Below are positions 33,921 through 47,400 of a DNA stretch of 64,000 nucleotides, in pieces (positions within the stretch are counted from its first letter, which is position 1; every line of letters starts with the position of its first letter). The stretch lies in contig OX326960.1 of the NCBI GenBank assembly GCA_946800325.1, forward strand, positions 16,330,393 through 16,394,392. Reading direction: 5' to 3'. Below the pieces are notes generated by a model. That model was not told where the DNA came from, made no database searches, and saw nothing but the letters and a program-made list of their open reading frames with translations. The position numbers and the translations under genes were made by a program. Source of the stretch: Luzula sylvatica. Taxonomy: Eukaryota; Streptophyta; Magnoliopsida; Poales; Juncaceae.

Positions 33921-35728
33921 AAAAAAAATCAAAAATAATTTATATTAACATAATAAAATATATATATTTAATGCATTATGCGAACATATAATTCATATAG
34001 TCAATAACAAAAAATATACATACATAATTCAAATGAATTAATCTACTCTTATGTTAATTATGTATTAGCTTGTATATATATATTATATGTTGGAACATAA
34101 AATTTAACATAATAAACAATGTCCAATTTACATATTGTTGAAAATGCATAACTAAAACATATTAACATATTAACTTACAATAAATTCACATATGATTGTC
34201 ATATTAGTCAAATAAAATATAAAAATATTTTCAAAAAATATTAAAAAAAATATACAAAAAATGATGAACATTAAAACTAATAGTTTATAAGATACATTTC
34301 TTCTAAGATATGTTCAAGGCGAGTTATTATTTTATATGGGTCATAACATTGGATGATGCTTAGTGCATATTTATCATTTTTTTTATTTTATGCTAGTTTT
34401 TCATGAAATAAGATATAATAAATGAAATATTAAAATTAAATAAATATAACATGCAATCTAATTTTATTTTAAATTTGTATATCTTAAAAATATTTATGGA
34501 GATTTCTAAATTAATTACAATACCAAGATAAGTTAAGTAAAATTAAATATGGAAAATAAATAATTATTTTTGTAATTTTTAAAACACCAAGATAAGTTTA
34601 AATCATTTAGGGGAGGGGAGCAAAGTAAAATAAAATAAATGCATTTTCAAGTAGTATGTATGGTGGTTTCAAATATATCGATCTCTGGCTAGGAGTGCTA
34701 TTTCTTTCTCTATATCTTTATTTTTGTTGTTTATATTTATTTTTAGTTGCAAACAGAAATGCAGTCGAATTAGCATTGAAGAAATGAATAACACTATGAT
34801 TGACGAACAACCAATAGTCGAAGCAAATGAAGAAATTAGAAAATGCCCAACTGTGTTGTCAAAATTAAAGTATGCTGAATGAATATTATTTTTTCTCGTG
34901 TTCCTGATTGTGCGGGGCAACGTCATTGACAACATTACGGGATTGATATCCACTCGGTCGAGACAACTATAATGTCGGAATAAGCTCTAGTTAGAGAACT
35001 ACCTCATGGTTGGTGGAATATATTTCACAAAACCTTCTTAATTTATTTTTTTGAGAATAATAGAGTATGCTTATACGTCCTACTTCTATTTTATTTTTTA
35101 TATTTATATTTGATAATAAAGAGTTCATACAAGTTTGGAGGATATTTGTCCTAGATATTAAATACTATTTCTAAATATCCTCTAATGCAACTTATATGAA
35201 CTAAGAATTACAATCCCTGGAAATATGTTCCTGACTTGCACAAAAAGATCTTATAAATTTAAAACAAGGAATATGATTTTTCGGATTCCACACATAAACC
35301 CTAGCAGTAAAACCTTCCTCCTCCATACCGCCGTTCTATTTCTGTTTCCTTACATCTGTTCTATTACGGCGCCTCCTTTTTCCATCTATCCTCTCTTGTT
35401 TCTCTACGATAGATCTCTTTCATGGCGATATTCTTCTTCCTCACGTCAATTTATTACACTTAAATTAAGCTCTTTGGTATCCTGGTTTCTAATACGAAAA
35501 ATTCCAAATATCTTTTTTGACATAGAACCTACAACACGAAACGTGATGGTGGGATTCAACATGGAACTAATAGATACAATTTGATACAAGAAAAGGAAAA
35601 TCATGCCTTAAAAATGAAAATTAATCTTACTAATACAATTTTCAACCCATTTTTTGAATTTACAATTTGCCATGTCATCATTGTACTGAATTGCAATGCA
35701 AATATATTTGAGAAAAAGAAATATTGGG

Positions 35729-35950
35729 ATGATGCGCTGCTATTTTTTGGTCGCAGCCCTTGTTTGGGTCTCCTCACTTCCCCTCACGCCTCCTCCACCC
35801 TCCTCGTTAACTCCCAACAAACAAGTTCCCACCCAACCCTTGCCCAACATGCGCGTTCTCCCTCTCAAATCAGTCGAACCTCAAAGCAGCGACCGAACGA
35901 AAAGAAGATATCTGTCATGGCCCGAGGGGGGTTGGACAAATTATACATAA
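35729..35950 (+). CDS. Possible small secreted-peptide ORF (unit 2)
   Basis: Counterpart of 4216-4398 with 73 residues: hydrophobic start, Pro-rich centre, and the extended end RYLSWPEGGWTNYT after the KRR where unit 1 stops. There is no recognised family and the reading frame is not independently supported. Confidence 0.2.
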   Translation: MMRCYFLVAALVWVSSLPLTPPPPSSLTPNKQVPTQPLPNMRVLPLKSVEPQSSDRTKRRYLSWPEGGWTNYT

Positions 35951-36902
35951 ATGGAGGTTATAAATGCAATAAGGTATTATGCTTGTGTATAGAGTATAGC
36001 TTGGTGGTGTTTAGCAATTCGAGTAGAGTGGTCTATGAGCTGAGCAACAGCTAGTTTCATGAGCCAGCACGTGAGTGGCACGCGAGAAGCACAATAGCAT
36101 TGATGGAGTATACGCTGAGAGCAAACAAGAGACGGAACATTCCTCTGTAATTCTGTTGCAGGAAGAGTACGAGATTATGCGATTGGTTGATTAGATAAAT
36201 AGGAAGAGAGAGAAAGAGAGATTATCTGAATATTTTTTGCTGTTATTGTTTTCTCTTGTAAGTTTTCTTGGTGTGTTAATGGTGGATAGAGTGAAAATTT
36301 GAATGCAAGTTTAATTCTTTTCTTCAAAGTTTACTCAATTTCTCTATTTGTATCATTCTGAGGGCTTAATCGAAAGATCTCGTGTGGAGAGTGGATCTGG
36401 GCGTCATTTATCTTCCGATTCTTCTCCTCATTTCTCTCAAAACCCTAAAGTTAAGAAGTGACGGCTCTCTATTACCCGTGGCCGTGATGTGATTCTCATA
36501 GATACTTTCTCGACTTTCGATTTTGAAGATTTATCAAATCTGGATATTTCTCAGATTTCATGATTATTGTTTTATAACTGGAAAGACAATTATTACAATA
36601 ATCTTTATTTGTTTAAATTATGCACGCGAATCATTTGCCTCTATAATTGAATTCAGAAATTTAATCTTTAATTTGGGCTAATTCATTTTCTTCTTCTTTT
36701 TGGTGCAGTTCTAATTCCTTTTCAATTCAAATGTTGAATGGAGTTTGTGAAGCAACAAGGGATTGCTGCGAATCATTTGTCTTGCATTGTTTTGAAACGG
36801 TACTCAATTGCCTGCTTAGGTACACAATTTATGAAAAATATCATTATTACTATTATTTCATAAATGTGTAAGGCTTTACAGGGTATATAATAATGGTTGA
36901 TT

Positions 36903-38767
36903 GAAATAATTTGCGTTGTTAAAATAATAACGATTCAAAAAGTGTGAATAATGTTTAAAAAGATTTATGGACATTGGATTCAATGTGGATATACTAAGAT
37001 TCTGAAATGTATATATTATCTTTCAAAAAAATATAATGGTATATTCATAAAATATACTGATATTTATAATTGTATAACGATCATATAAATATTCAAAAAA
37101 TATATCACACAGGTAAAAAATATATTATAATTAAAAATGTCACATATTTAAAAGATACATTACACATATAAAAAATATTTCTGAAAAATGATATATTAAA
37201 TAAAAACAAAAATTAATACTTACAAAATTGTGTGTTATAGTTACAAAAAAGTACTGTAAAAATCAAAACAAAACATTGACATTTCCCATGAGGACGGAAT
37301 TATTTCCCATAAACTAGTTCTTTTCTAACTTGAATTTTTTTTTTTACTTCATACCTATTTCATTGTAGATCATGTCTTCACAGAATGTACGTTTTTTTGA
37401 AGTTTTAAATATGATATCAGATATTAGTAAAAAATATCACTAAACCATCAAATAAAAAAAACATCCACCAGTTTCATTAGATTAGCACAATCAAATAAAT
37501 ATTACGAGTCATATTTTGTGCTGGAATTTGTTGCATTTCGATTTGTTTAATTCATAAATAGGTCGAAAACACGCTCACAAGTGCAAGGAAGTGTCAAGGG
37601 GTATTTAGGGTTGTCGTGCCAAAAAAGATAATAGTTTTGACTTATTGGTAAGATAGTTCTAAGATATCCGGGCCAACTAGATTACATTGGTGTCTGCTAA
37701 GTAGGGCCGGCCCGACATTTTGGATATCCTAACCCTTTTTTATGTTGTATTTATTTTTTAATCTCTGACAAGAAAAAATTGTAGGGATTTACTCATGCAC
37801 CATGCATGGGTAGAAGAACATGCATGACTCTCAAATCCTAGGATCTCGTTTTATTGTTTAACGTGTACGTAAGGAAAGAGAAGCAAAGCGATGGAAAGTG
37901 CGATTCTGATCTTCCATTTCTATTGTGACAAATTGCAAAATTCCAACCGTGAAATTACTTTTATTTCGGATTTTTGTGTGTTAATTGGAATTAACGGTTG
38001 ATTAACGGTTTATTTTTGGTACGTTGGAATTAACGGTTGATTTGTTTTTGTGTGTTAATTGGATTGTTAATTACTTTTATTTCGGATTTTTGTTAATTGG
38101 ATTGCTAAATTACTTTCAATAATTCTCCAAAAAATATGCATAAAAAATAAAAAAAAGAGTTGTGACATCAAAAAAATTTCCATATATGAGAGGAGCTATT
38201 GTACTTAATTAAGTACCATGCTTTTGGTACTTAAAACTTCTTTACCGTCAGATGTTCTTTAAGATGTGTGTTGATGATACAGTGGGATGGTGATTAACTG
38301 AGGTCCAACTTAACGGTAACTTTCCATCCATCTCTCTATCTTGCGTGAACTGAAGCGACGCACAGAACAAAACAAGAAAGAGAAGAAGAAGAAGCGACCA
38401 TCCATGTTTCTGATTTTGAAACGAAGAGCTGCAACAAAGGGAGCCGATTGAATTGTGTTTAGCGATTACAACAAACAACAAACGAAGAGAGCTGCATCAA
38501 ATAGAAAGGAATCAAATCACGTTTTCTAAAAACAGAGGTAATCAAATCACGTTTTCTAAAAACAGAGGTAAATGAACTTCTAAAATCCTTGCTGCCCCTT
38601 GCAAGCAAAAGCAAAAAATCAACTTATATTCTTATTTACACATTACATTTAGCAATTTATTGAAGTAAATCATATATTCAATACAGCTACATTTTGATTC
38701 AATATTTATAATTGGATTCAATTTTCCTCGATTATAACTATACAATTTTTTTATTATAGAAAAAGTA
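36903..38767. other. Spacer, then leader of the FAR1-like fragment
   Basis: 36903-37900 is AT-rich without gene. 37960-38110 repeats GTTAATTGGA and TTTATTTCGGATTTTTGT words. 38507-38570 is a perfect 32-bp tandem duplication (AATCAAATCACGTTTTCTAA unit). 38340-38500 is purine-rich (AAGAGAAGAAGAAGAAG) like a 5' leader. Confidence 0.5.
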
Positions 38768-39259
38768 ATGACGATACCTTCAACAAGCGATGTAATTCAA
38801 CAAGCAGAATCTTTCCATGACGAGGACATGGAACTAGAGGTATTTCTTTCATCTTAAAAGTAAAAAATTCGAATTGTAATAAATTGATTCAAATATGCTA
38901 ATTCCATTTTGTCATGAATAATTCATTAGGTCCCTCTCAATCCTCTCGTGGATAATTCATTTTTTGTTGGAGACGATCATATCGATGAACCATTCATAGG
39001 GATGGAGTTTGTGGATATAGAAGGAGCCTATGAATTCTATAATAGTTATGCTTCCATGAAAGGATTTAGTGTTCGGAAATTTACTCATCACATATCGACG
39101 GTGACAAATAAACCGACTTTCATTAAATATGTTTGTTCAAAGACGATGTTCACTACTGCCAGTCAGTGGGTTCCGGCATACTTTAAGGATACGTTTTTTG
39201 CCGAAATGACAACTTCACAGAGAAGCGAGAGCATGAATCCACTGACTGGCACGAAATGA
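38768..39259 (+). pseudogene. FAR1-related (FRS) gene fragment with internal deletion
   Basis: Exon 1 (38768-38839, MTIPSTSDVIQQAE start) ends at a GTATTT donor. Exon 2 begins at 38930 after CATTAG and reads FIGMEFVDIEGAYEFYNSYA and GFSVRKFTHH, the FAR1 DNA-binding domain (PF03101). After YVCSK the frame jumps to WVPAYFKDTFFAEMTTSQRS and ESMN, the end of the MULE-transposase-like domain. The second half of the zinc finger and the transposase core are missing. FAR1/FHY3 family proteins derive from MULE transposases and act as transcription factors in light signalling. Downstream, 39350-39386 is an inverted copy of 39203-39238. Confidence 0.85.
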
Positions 39260-39386
39260 CAACTTTAAGGATACGTTTTTTGTTCAAAGACGATGTTCAC
39301 TACGTTTTTTGCAAATATACGTGTGCGAATCCAGCCATAATTTCATCGCAGCATTCATGCTCTCGCTTCTCTGTGAAGTTGTCATT
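39203..39386. repeat. Foldback of FAR1 fragment
   Basis: AATGACAACTTCACAGAGAA and the following GCGAGAGCATGAAT occur at 39203-39238 and in inverse at 39347-39386, with short direct repeats of TTTAAGGATACGTTTTTTG and AAAGACGATGTTCACTAC between. The inverted copy extends further into FAR1 coding sequence (minus strand NAAMKLWLDSH) than the direct copy. Confidence 0.85.
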
Positions 39387-39674
39387 TTTGCAAATATAAC
39401 GGAATATGTGTTATAACGGACTATGCGATTTTTGAACTGCTGTTTTCGCTCGTTTCCAAAACGATCAATCATGAAACCTTTTCACGATTATTCCTAGATA
39501 CTCTCAATCAACTATTGATCGATCTCTAGCGAATTTCACTTGTGATTTTAATGGAATTTGACATTCTAAATATGTAACATCATGCAAACGGGTACGAACT
39601 TTGATAACCCGTGCGTATATCTAATATACGACTATGATTCGACCCTCGAATCGATGGCGATCGCTCGATACCAC
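39387..39674 (-). mobile_element. Leader remnant of LTR element adjoining its 5' LTR
   Basis: On the minus strand the LTR ends ...CCCCTTCA and is followed by GTGGTATCGAGCG, a variant primer-binding site (39662-39674), then about 280 bp of untranslated leader. The rest of the element is missing: FAR1-like sequence begins at about 39386. Confidence 0.65.
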
Positions 39675-40693
39675 TGAAGGGGAATATCCCCGGCCCCGGA
39701 CCCGCGCAGCGGATATGTAGGCCCGGTCCAGTTCCCCGATTCCCGAGATCACGCCACGACTTCGAGGGTACGATGCAAATAGAAGGTTAGATCTTTACCA
39801 GTGCAAAATTGATTACACACGAAGGGTTGATCGCTGCCTTCTTTCTCCTGTCACGTTGGTGACAATACGCGCGTCCCATACCACGCGTCTTTCACCGCTC
39901 GTTGACTTCGCCGATTCGCTTGATTTCGTCTCCGACTCAATCTACTCGTCCGAATCGATCACAATCGTGAGAGCCTCAGTTGTTGCTCCTCTACGTGTAT
40001 CCACCTTGAATCGCAAGACGTCGGTCACGGATGCACCTGCCTAGACGATGCACCGGTGAACTTGCTTAATCGAATTGATTCTCTAAACCGTAAAACACCT
40101 TTTCACGGTTTCTCTCTTTTACACCTTTTCACTCTCTAGAAATTTGTCTCACAATTTTCTGGATAATTCTGAATGAATTGCTTTGAATTACTTCTGAATT
40201 CCTTAGTGAAGATGAGAGAGAATATCCTATTTATACCTAATAGGATAAGGATTAGCCAAAAGGCATGTATATCCAATATACACCCTTTCACACAGAAAAC
40301 TGTATGAACCTGTTCAGTATTCTGTCCAGACGAAATTGATAAATTTCTCTGACAGAAAATCAACCAACACGAAAGTTGTAAATAATCTTATTATCTACTC
40401 AACCCAATTTGGCCCAGCCCAATTGGAGTTCGTATGCAAAAGTTATGACTGTTTTACTAACTGTATGTCATACTGTTGCACCCTTTCGGTATTTCACAGA
40501 AACGACACTTATACTTCGTTCATATGAAATATATTTCTATATGAAGGTTGTAGATAATCTCATTATCTATCTAACCCAATTTGAACCATTCTAATTGGAT
40601 TTTCCCACTGAAAGTTATGGCCACGAATGTACGACTACATTCGTTTATCCTTGTGTACACTTTTACGGTTGATCTGAAACTGTATTTCTTTCA
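39675..40693 (-). mobile_element. LTR of the 15.5-kb family (with primer-binding site)
   Basis: This is a 1019-bp TG...CA unit about 85% similar to 15482-16470. It contains GACCCGCGCAGCGGATATGT near its left edge and a minus-strand TATA box (about 40225-40240). The right side joins directly to the duplicated block at 40694, so one end of the retroelement coincides with the duplication border. Confidence 0.88.
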
Positions 40694-43008
40694 TAATTAA
40701 CATAATAATTAAAAAATATATCACTAACAATTAATTAATATTGGTTAATTAATGATGTTTAGACTAATTAATTTTCGCTATTTTTAAAATCAGATGATAC
40801 CTGATTTTAAAAATCAGTTTTTGTTAATTTTGGAATATTTTCAATTGAATTATTTTTCGATTTTTTTTTTCCAAACAGAGTTTCAGAAATGCTCCATATA
40901 TGTATGTAACCAATACTTGTGTGACATAACACAATTTACAATTTGTATTTAAAATGATTTTAAAATACATGTTACAACAGGTAATTCCAAACTTAAAATT
41001 CTAAACTGCAAGTATAATTTTTTTTATAATACATTCTTTTTTAATATATCAAAAAAAAAAAGTATTGTGACAAAAATTTCACGTACTCACAATTGTCATA
41101 CATAGTTGTGTATAATCATATCAAATAATATCAAAATACCAATTTTTTCTTTCTTATAATCTGTTTTCTCTCTCATATGTACTCTCAATTGTCATACAAC
41201 ATTTCCTTTCTTAGCATATAAGAGATGAAATATTGATTTGAGCACACATATCGAGGATGATTATCATATGTAAATTGCAGAATATCTCCTTAACATGCAT
41301 ACATATTCATGAGTAACGATAGACAAAAAATGATCACAAATTTTACACAAATGTACAAAATTATTGATTTGTAGTAAAAAACAACAATTCAAAAAGAGCC
41401 TACAATGACTTCAAAGTTTTGATTTCATCCAATTTCTTAAAAAGAATTATCTATTCATAAACTATGGATATGATTTTTCTTTTAAATATCAAATTAGAAT
41501 TAGAATCAATATTTATAATATTTATTTATTTTGAGATTATTGTTCTTTCGTTATTTTGTTGAATTAACATAATGAAAATATAATTCATGCTGATACTTCA
41601 ATATAATATTTTCTATTTTATTTTATAGTTATCCATCATTGATTTTTTTCAAATTTTTTTTGTTTGAAAAGTATGATTTTTTATTTACAAAATAAACACT
41701 TTTAGATATATCAATTTATCAAATATGAAATATTTTCAATTGGCACATTTTTTAAAAAATAAATATGATTTTCTAAGATTTAATAATAAAATATGATATT
41801 TTATGTTTTCTTATATAGTACAAATGTTGGGTATATAAATAATAAATGATGCAACCGGAAGTAGTATAACAAGTAATGTTAATAATTTTACAAACTCTCA
41901 ACCTACCTTTGAAAGGTCGAGAAGCGTTAATTTGGGATAAATTTGATATTGATTAGATTTTGAGAGGAGATATTTGATATTACCATATTTGCAGGGACAT
42001 ATTCGATATTTCGGACTTTACCAGGGATATACTAGAAATTATCCCATAATTATATGTAAAAGAATGAAAAAACTGTAGTTTGCTATTTACAATATGTACC
42101 CAAGATTAGCTCCCCGGCTCGCCCTAGCAGAAGTATTTAGGGCATGTTTGGGAGCACGAAATTTGATATGGAATGGAATTATATATCTCCATTCCAACCT
42201 AATTCCTTGTTTGGTTACAAAACATATTGGAATTATATTTTTCTAGGAATCTTCTAATTCCACAAAACAAGCAAATATTGATTCTCCAAATTTGAGGAGT
42301 GGCAAGGTGGAGGATAACTTATAATCAAGAAATAATTATTTTATAATGATCAAATTTGTATAATTAATATAATATTATATATTATTATTATAATATTGTT
42401 ATAAATATAATATATGGATGTCAAGCAACAAATCTTGTGAAGATGGAGACATTAATTATAGGATATTTGATATATTTGATATTGTATTATTTCCTTGTAT
42501 TCTAGCATTTTATATGGCAAGAGCTTTCTTGGCTTTCACTCACCCTCTACTATATAAAGAGGGTAGTGGCTATTGTATTATTCCAACCATTAAATAGAAA
42601 CTTTGTCTCCTCTCATTCTCTCTTTTGTTTGTTCTGTTGGTTCAAATTTCCTATGGTTTGATTATCTCAAAATAATGTCGATCCACTAATCCATTTACGG
42701 GAGTGATATTTATAGAGATAGAAGATGTAACTCACAAAAGAATCAAAAGAAGAATCAAGACATCGGAAGTCAAGACTATGAAGAAACGATGACACGAAAG
42801 CGCATGATCAAGATGTCGAAGAATCGCGAAGATACACATATATCAAGACATCGAAGATTCCGCAAGTTGGGATATCACACAAATCACCAAAACAATTTAT
42901 AGGTATCCCTAAACTTGTTTATGAATTATTAAGCTCAAAATTAGTCAAATTAATATATTCGAAATTCATCAAAATGATGAAATAATAAATCAGGCTGATA
43001 GTAGGATG

Positions 43009-43552
43009 TCCGTTATAACGGAACTCATTGTCCGTTACAACGGACATGCTCGTCCTATTCAAGATTGGAAAACACAGTATAGTCCGTTACAACGGATCAA
43101 CCAGTCCGTTGTAACGGACACCACTTAAGCGTTGTAACGAAATAATGTCCGTTATAACGCTAATTAAATCCAAACTTGAAGGGTGTCACAGACCTATGTC
43201 CGTTACAACGGACAAATATGTCCGTTATAACGGACATTGAATTCACTTCAGTATAACACTTTCCTCTCCATGTCCGTTGTAACGGAACAACCAATCCGTT
43301 ACAACGGAAAGCCTCTCAACGTTGTAACGGAGTATTCTCCGTTATAACGCAAATTAAAATCAAAACTGAAGTGAAGTCACAGTATGAGGTCCGTTGTAAC
43401 GGACTTGTCAGTTCGTTGGAACGAACTTCCTAACACAGACTTCCGTTATAACGGACATGTATTCCGTTGTAACGGACTGTGTAATAATTCGAATATAACA
43501 GCCGTAACGGCTAGTTTGACTTATGGTTCGCAGTCCGTTGTAACGGACTATG
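43009..43552 (+). repeat. Array of TCCGTTRYAACGGA palindromes in LTR U3
   Basis: About 18 palindromes lie in 545 bp, for example TGTCCGTTACAACGGACAT (43030), GTCCGTTATAACGGAC (43220), GGTCCGTTGTAACGGAC (43389) and AGTCCGTTGTAACGGACT (43532). The centre varies (TATA, TACA, TGTA) and spacing is irregular. Each half carries AACGG, the core of MYB sites and of the MSA element bound by three-repeat MYBs in G2/M genes. Function is inferred. Confidence 0.9.
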
Positions 43553-43587
43553 CAGAAAAAGCAAATTAAGGGAAGGGTCTATGTGTT

Positions 43588-43602
43588 CTATAAATAGAAC
43601 TC
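43588..43602 (+). promoter_or_regulatory. LTR TATA box
   Basis: TTCTATAAATAGAAC, itself a near-palindrome, lies just downstream of the palindrome array in the solo LTR. Confidence 0.6.
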
Positions 43603-44180
43603 TTCCCCCATTCTCTCTCATCATCTCAACTAATATATTTTCCCAATAAAAAGAGAGAATCCTAGCTTTGAATCTTGAGCTTAATCATCTAAACATTCTT
43701 AGAGATTATTAGATCCAATTTCAAATCCACTACTAAACGATTCCCAACTTGCGTGACCGATCACGACTAGTTCGTTAGTAGTACAATTGTAATAGGCTAG
43801 TTACTATTTGTAAAGCCCGCCATTGATCGATCATTTCGTGTAAATCGATCAAGGCAAAACCTTGTAATTGCTTGAGTTGGATATTCAATCGAAAGCCGAA
43901 AAGGCGCAAGGGCATCCCGGAGACGTAGGTACTTGCAATCAATCGAGTCGGTCGATTGAGCAAGTAGCCGGTGAGTTAAAGCTACAAAGCAACCACCCAC
44001 CGAACTCCGTAAACAAATATCTGGTGTTATTTGTTTCGGTATTGTATTTCTTTATCTAATTTATTTACGCTTCCGCACCAACTTGTAATTGTATCCATTA
44101 CCGCGAAAATTGGACCTTAGGATTACCTATTCACCCCCCTCTAGGTCTCAATTAAACAACATGTTCTTTATTTTATAACA

Positions 44181-44198
44181 CGTTATCAGCACGAGACT
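44181..44198 (+). promoter_or_regulatory. Primer-binding site of copia-type element
   Basis: CGTTATCAGCACGAGACT directly follows the 5' LTR end TTATAACA. Confidence 0.75.
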
Positions 44199-44430
44199 CT
44201 AATCAAAGGAGACGACGCCTTCGAAATTTCAGTCGAAGAGTAAAGACGTTATCAGATTTATTTAGAAGGTAAACGTAATTGTTATTGTTATTGTGTTGGA
44301 AGGTAAAGATAATTGTTATTGTCTGTCTATTTATGATGATTTTTTGCTTTTCTACAATTTTGTTTGTCTGTGACAAAGGCAACACCAGAGTCCATAATTT
44401 TTGTATATCATGAACACTATTGCGATTAAC

Positions 44431-47400
44431 ACACACCAGAAGTTGTGTACTCTTTATTTCGTGATACCGTTTATTCAAATTTAATAATATTATTCTTGTA
44501 CTATCACAACCAAAAGTTGTATACCGAAAAAGAAAAAACATATACATATTCATGCATTGTATCGTCTATTTAGTTATTCTTATTTACCTACAACAAGAAA
44601 TTATGTACTAAAAATAAAAATAAAAATATACACCGGAAGTTGTATATTCATATACTAGATTGTTCGATTAATTATTTTTATTTATTTGCAACCAGAAGTT
44701 GCATGTTCATTTTATTAACGCACCAGAAGTTGCGGGTTTAAATTTACGCACCAGAAATTGCAAATACATTTTATTTTATTTCCGTACGTTTATTTTTTTT
44801 TTGTACATTTATTTTTGCACATTTAATTCTAATTATTTATGCAGCTGAAGTTGCAATTTAGTTTATTAATGCACCCGAAGTTGCTCATTTAAATTATGCA
44901 CCAGAAGTTGCAAGTCTATTGACGTACCAAGAATTGCATGTTGTTTTCTTTATATGTATTTGAAGTTGTAAATTTGTTCAAGCTTATTAAGTTGGGCACT
45001 TGAAGTTGCTAGACTATTATTATTGACGATACACAAATTAATTGTGTTTATAAGATCTATAGTCATAATGTTATTTTCATTAAAAACATGTTAATATTCT
45101 AAATATGAAAAAGTATGAATGCCAGAAACATAATACTAATGAAAGACGCACAATAGTCTCATGCCAGAAGCATGATATTAATATCGTAGGCATAATACTA
45201 TTAACGTTGGAAACACATAATACTCCAGAAGAGTATATGTAGCGTGTATATTTTATGATGATAAGAGTTTATGTTGCATATTTTGGACCTGTAGTCTAGA
45301 ATATGTATTTTAAGATTATAATATTAAATTTTATGAAATTTGATGTATACACCAGAAGTGTATATTAACGCACTCGTAGTTGCTCATTGAAAATACGCAC
45401 CAGAAGTTGCGAGCATATTTATATTTATTGCATGTTTATTTTATGTACATTCATTTTTCGCACATATATTATTCGTCCATTTATTTTATTTACTTATAAT
45501 TGTTCGCACATTTATTATCATTTTGCACCTTTAGATGCAATCCAATTTATTAATGCACACAGAGTTTGAAATTTCATCTTATTGAAACCTGAAGTTTCAA
45601 TATAAAATTGCGATGTTCAAATTGAATGAGCATCTAGTAAAGTTGATAATGTTATTGAAAGCACCTGAAGTTGCAAGAGCACAAAATATATAATATATTT
45701 ATCCAAAATTAAAGACTTGATATGAATAAATATTGGCATAAAACAAATAATTGAAATATTCTTGAAATGTGCTCATTCAATGTTAAGAAGTATTTGGATT
45801 AATACTATCATGTCTTATTTATTGAAAAATAAATTATATTGATGATCGATTTTATTCCGTTCCCAGAAGTGAATGTTGCCTCGAAGGCTGAAGTCCAAGT
45901 TATATCCGACACAAATATTAATCATGATAACAAAATCATATAAGAAATAAAAAGACTCGTGAAGATATGTTCACAACGAGTCCGAAAATATATTCTTCAA
46001 GATGTGGGTTGAAAATAGTTGTACCAGTAGTACACCATAAATCATATCTGTTTATGAAACCTCTTGAAGAGAAAAACAAGAAGAAAAAAGGATGATTTTC
46101 TTATCATTCAAGACAAAATGTATTTTGTGTCGAATTATTTATTTCATCAATAAATAGATGTGTATATTAAATTATAAGAGCGTATGTTTATGATTGGTGA
46201 CTCTAGAAGAGTTTTTATTTGATTGCTCTAGAAAATACATTATTGCTCCCAAATGAGTCATTATGTTAATAGAAACATATTAGTTTATTTTTATGACATG
46301 CAATTATATTAGTAAAATTGATCTTATGTTATTATGGACCAGAAGTTCAATTTATAAAACAAAAAGGCAATTCTATGATTTGGATTAATTGCTTAGATAT
46401 AGAATATGCATGTCACGATCATGACTCGATTAAGACCAACTATTTATCATAAGTACTCCTCATTTTTATAACTTGTGAGTGATGGGAGCAAAAAGTATTC
46501 ACTCAATTTTTTTGTGAAGTAGATGTGTGATAACACATGGACGAGTTAAAAGAAGTATTTGATGTATATATGGTGAATTTATTTTGTAGAACTGTATATC
46601 ATGAACATTTATTTAGTTGAACCAAAAGTTCAAATGATATACACGAACATAAAAGTTTAAGAATGTATTTGTAAACTAGAAGTTTACTTTCAAGAAAGCA
46701 ACAAGGTTTAATATGTATGTTGCAAATATGAAATCCCTGAACGGGAAGTTACATATACAATTAAGATGCTTTATGAAATAACCAAACATGGGTAAATTTT
46801 TTCAAGATATAAGATATCATGCAAGTCCTGAAGAACTTCATTAGATATTAATTAAAATATCAACAACTCGTGCCTAAATCAGGGGGAGAGAATGAAAACT
46901 GGAAAAATAAGAAATTATATGAATTGCATCATCACATCAGATCCTCGAAGATGTAAACATGAACTATGAGTTCATAAATAAATTATTTGCACGAAATTGT
47001 AAATCGCTGATTTGATGCATTGATCAATACAAGAATGAATAAAAAGTAAAAGTTTCCAGTCTAAAATGCTCATATTTGTAGTATAATATCCTTGGATAAT
47101 TTTAAATTTGATATAAGCTTGAAGCTTGGTCGACCAATCGGTTCCAATATTAGAAATCCAAAGGAATAAAAAAGAGCATGATAAAAAATTGGCAATAAAG
47201 AAGTTGATAATACTTCTAATAATATATATCCTTTTTAACATGATAATGAAGGATTAATTAGTAGATTTGACATAAATAAATATATGACCTTTGAAAAGGT
47301 TCAGGTACCTGACAACATTGAAATTGTTGAAAATAATGAGATCATAACATAATGTCTCTACTAGAAGAAGATGGAACCAAAATGAAACTATAGTTGTTAG

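Larger units (their letters stand above)
31229..36902 (+). repeat. Segmental duplication, unit 2 left block
   Basis: Counterpart of 1-5338. The real left border in unit 2 may reach the transposon start at 30783, but unit 1 begins outside the window so this cannot be tested. Confidence 0.93.
42635..44161 (+). mobile_element. Solo LTR nested in copia-type 5' LTR
   Basis: It is bounded by TGTTGGTTCAAATTTC and ...CTCAATTAAACAACA, with TGTTC duplicated at 42630-42634 and 44162-44166. It is 1527 bp with no internal region. CCTATTCACCCCCCTCTAGG near the 3' end is typical of long LTRs of SIRE/Maximus-type copia elements. A TATA box (TCTATAAATAGAAC, about 43588-43602) places U3 before about 43630. 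U3 contains the palindrome array listed separately. Confidence 0.92.

Noticed and set aside
38948..39259. Functional short FAR1-domain transcription factor
   Set aside because: The DNA-binding domain is cut after YVCSK and joined to the transposase end; zinc ligands of the second half are missing.
43009..43552. CRISPR-like or attachment-site array from regular palindromes
   Set aside because: Spacing is irregular, palindromes vary in the centre, and the array lies in the U3 of an LTR with target duplications.
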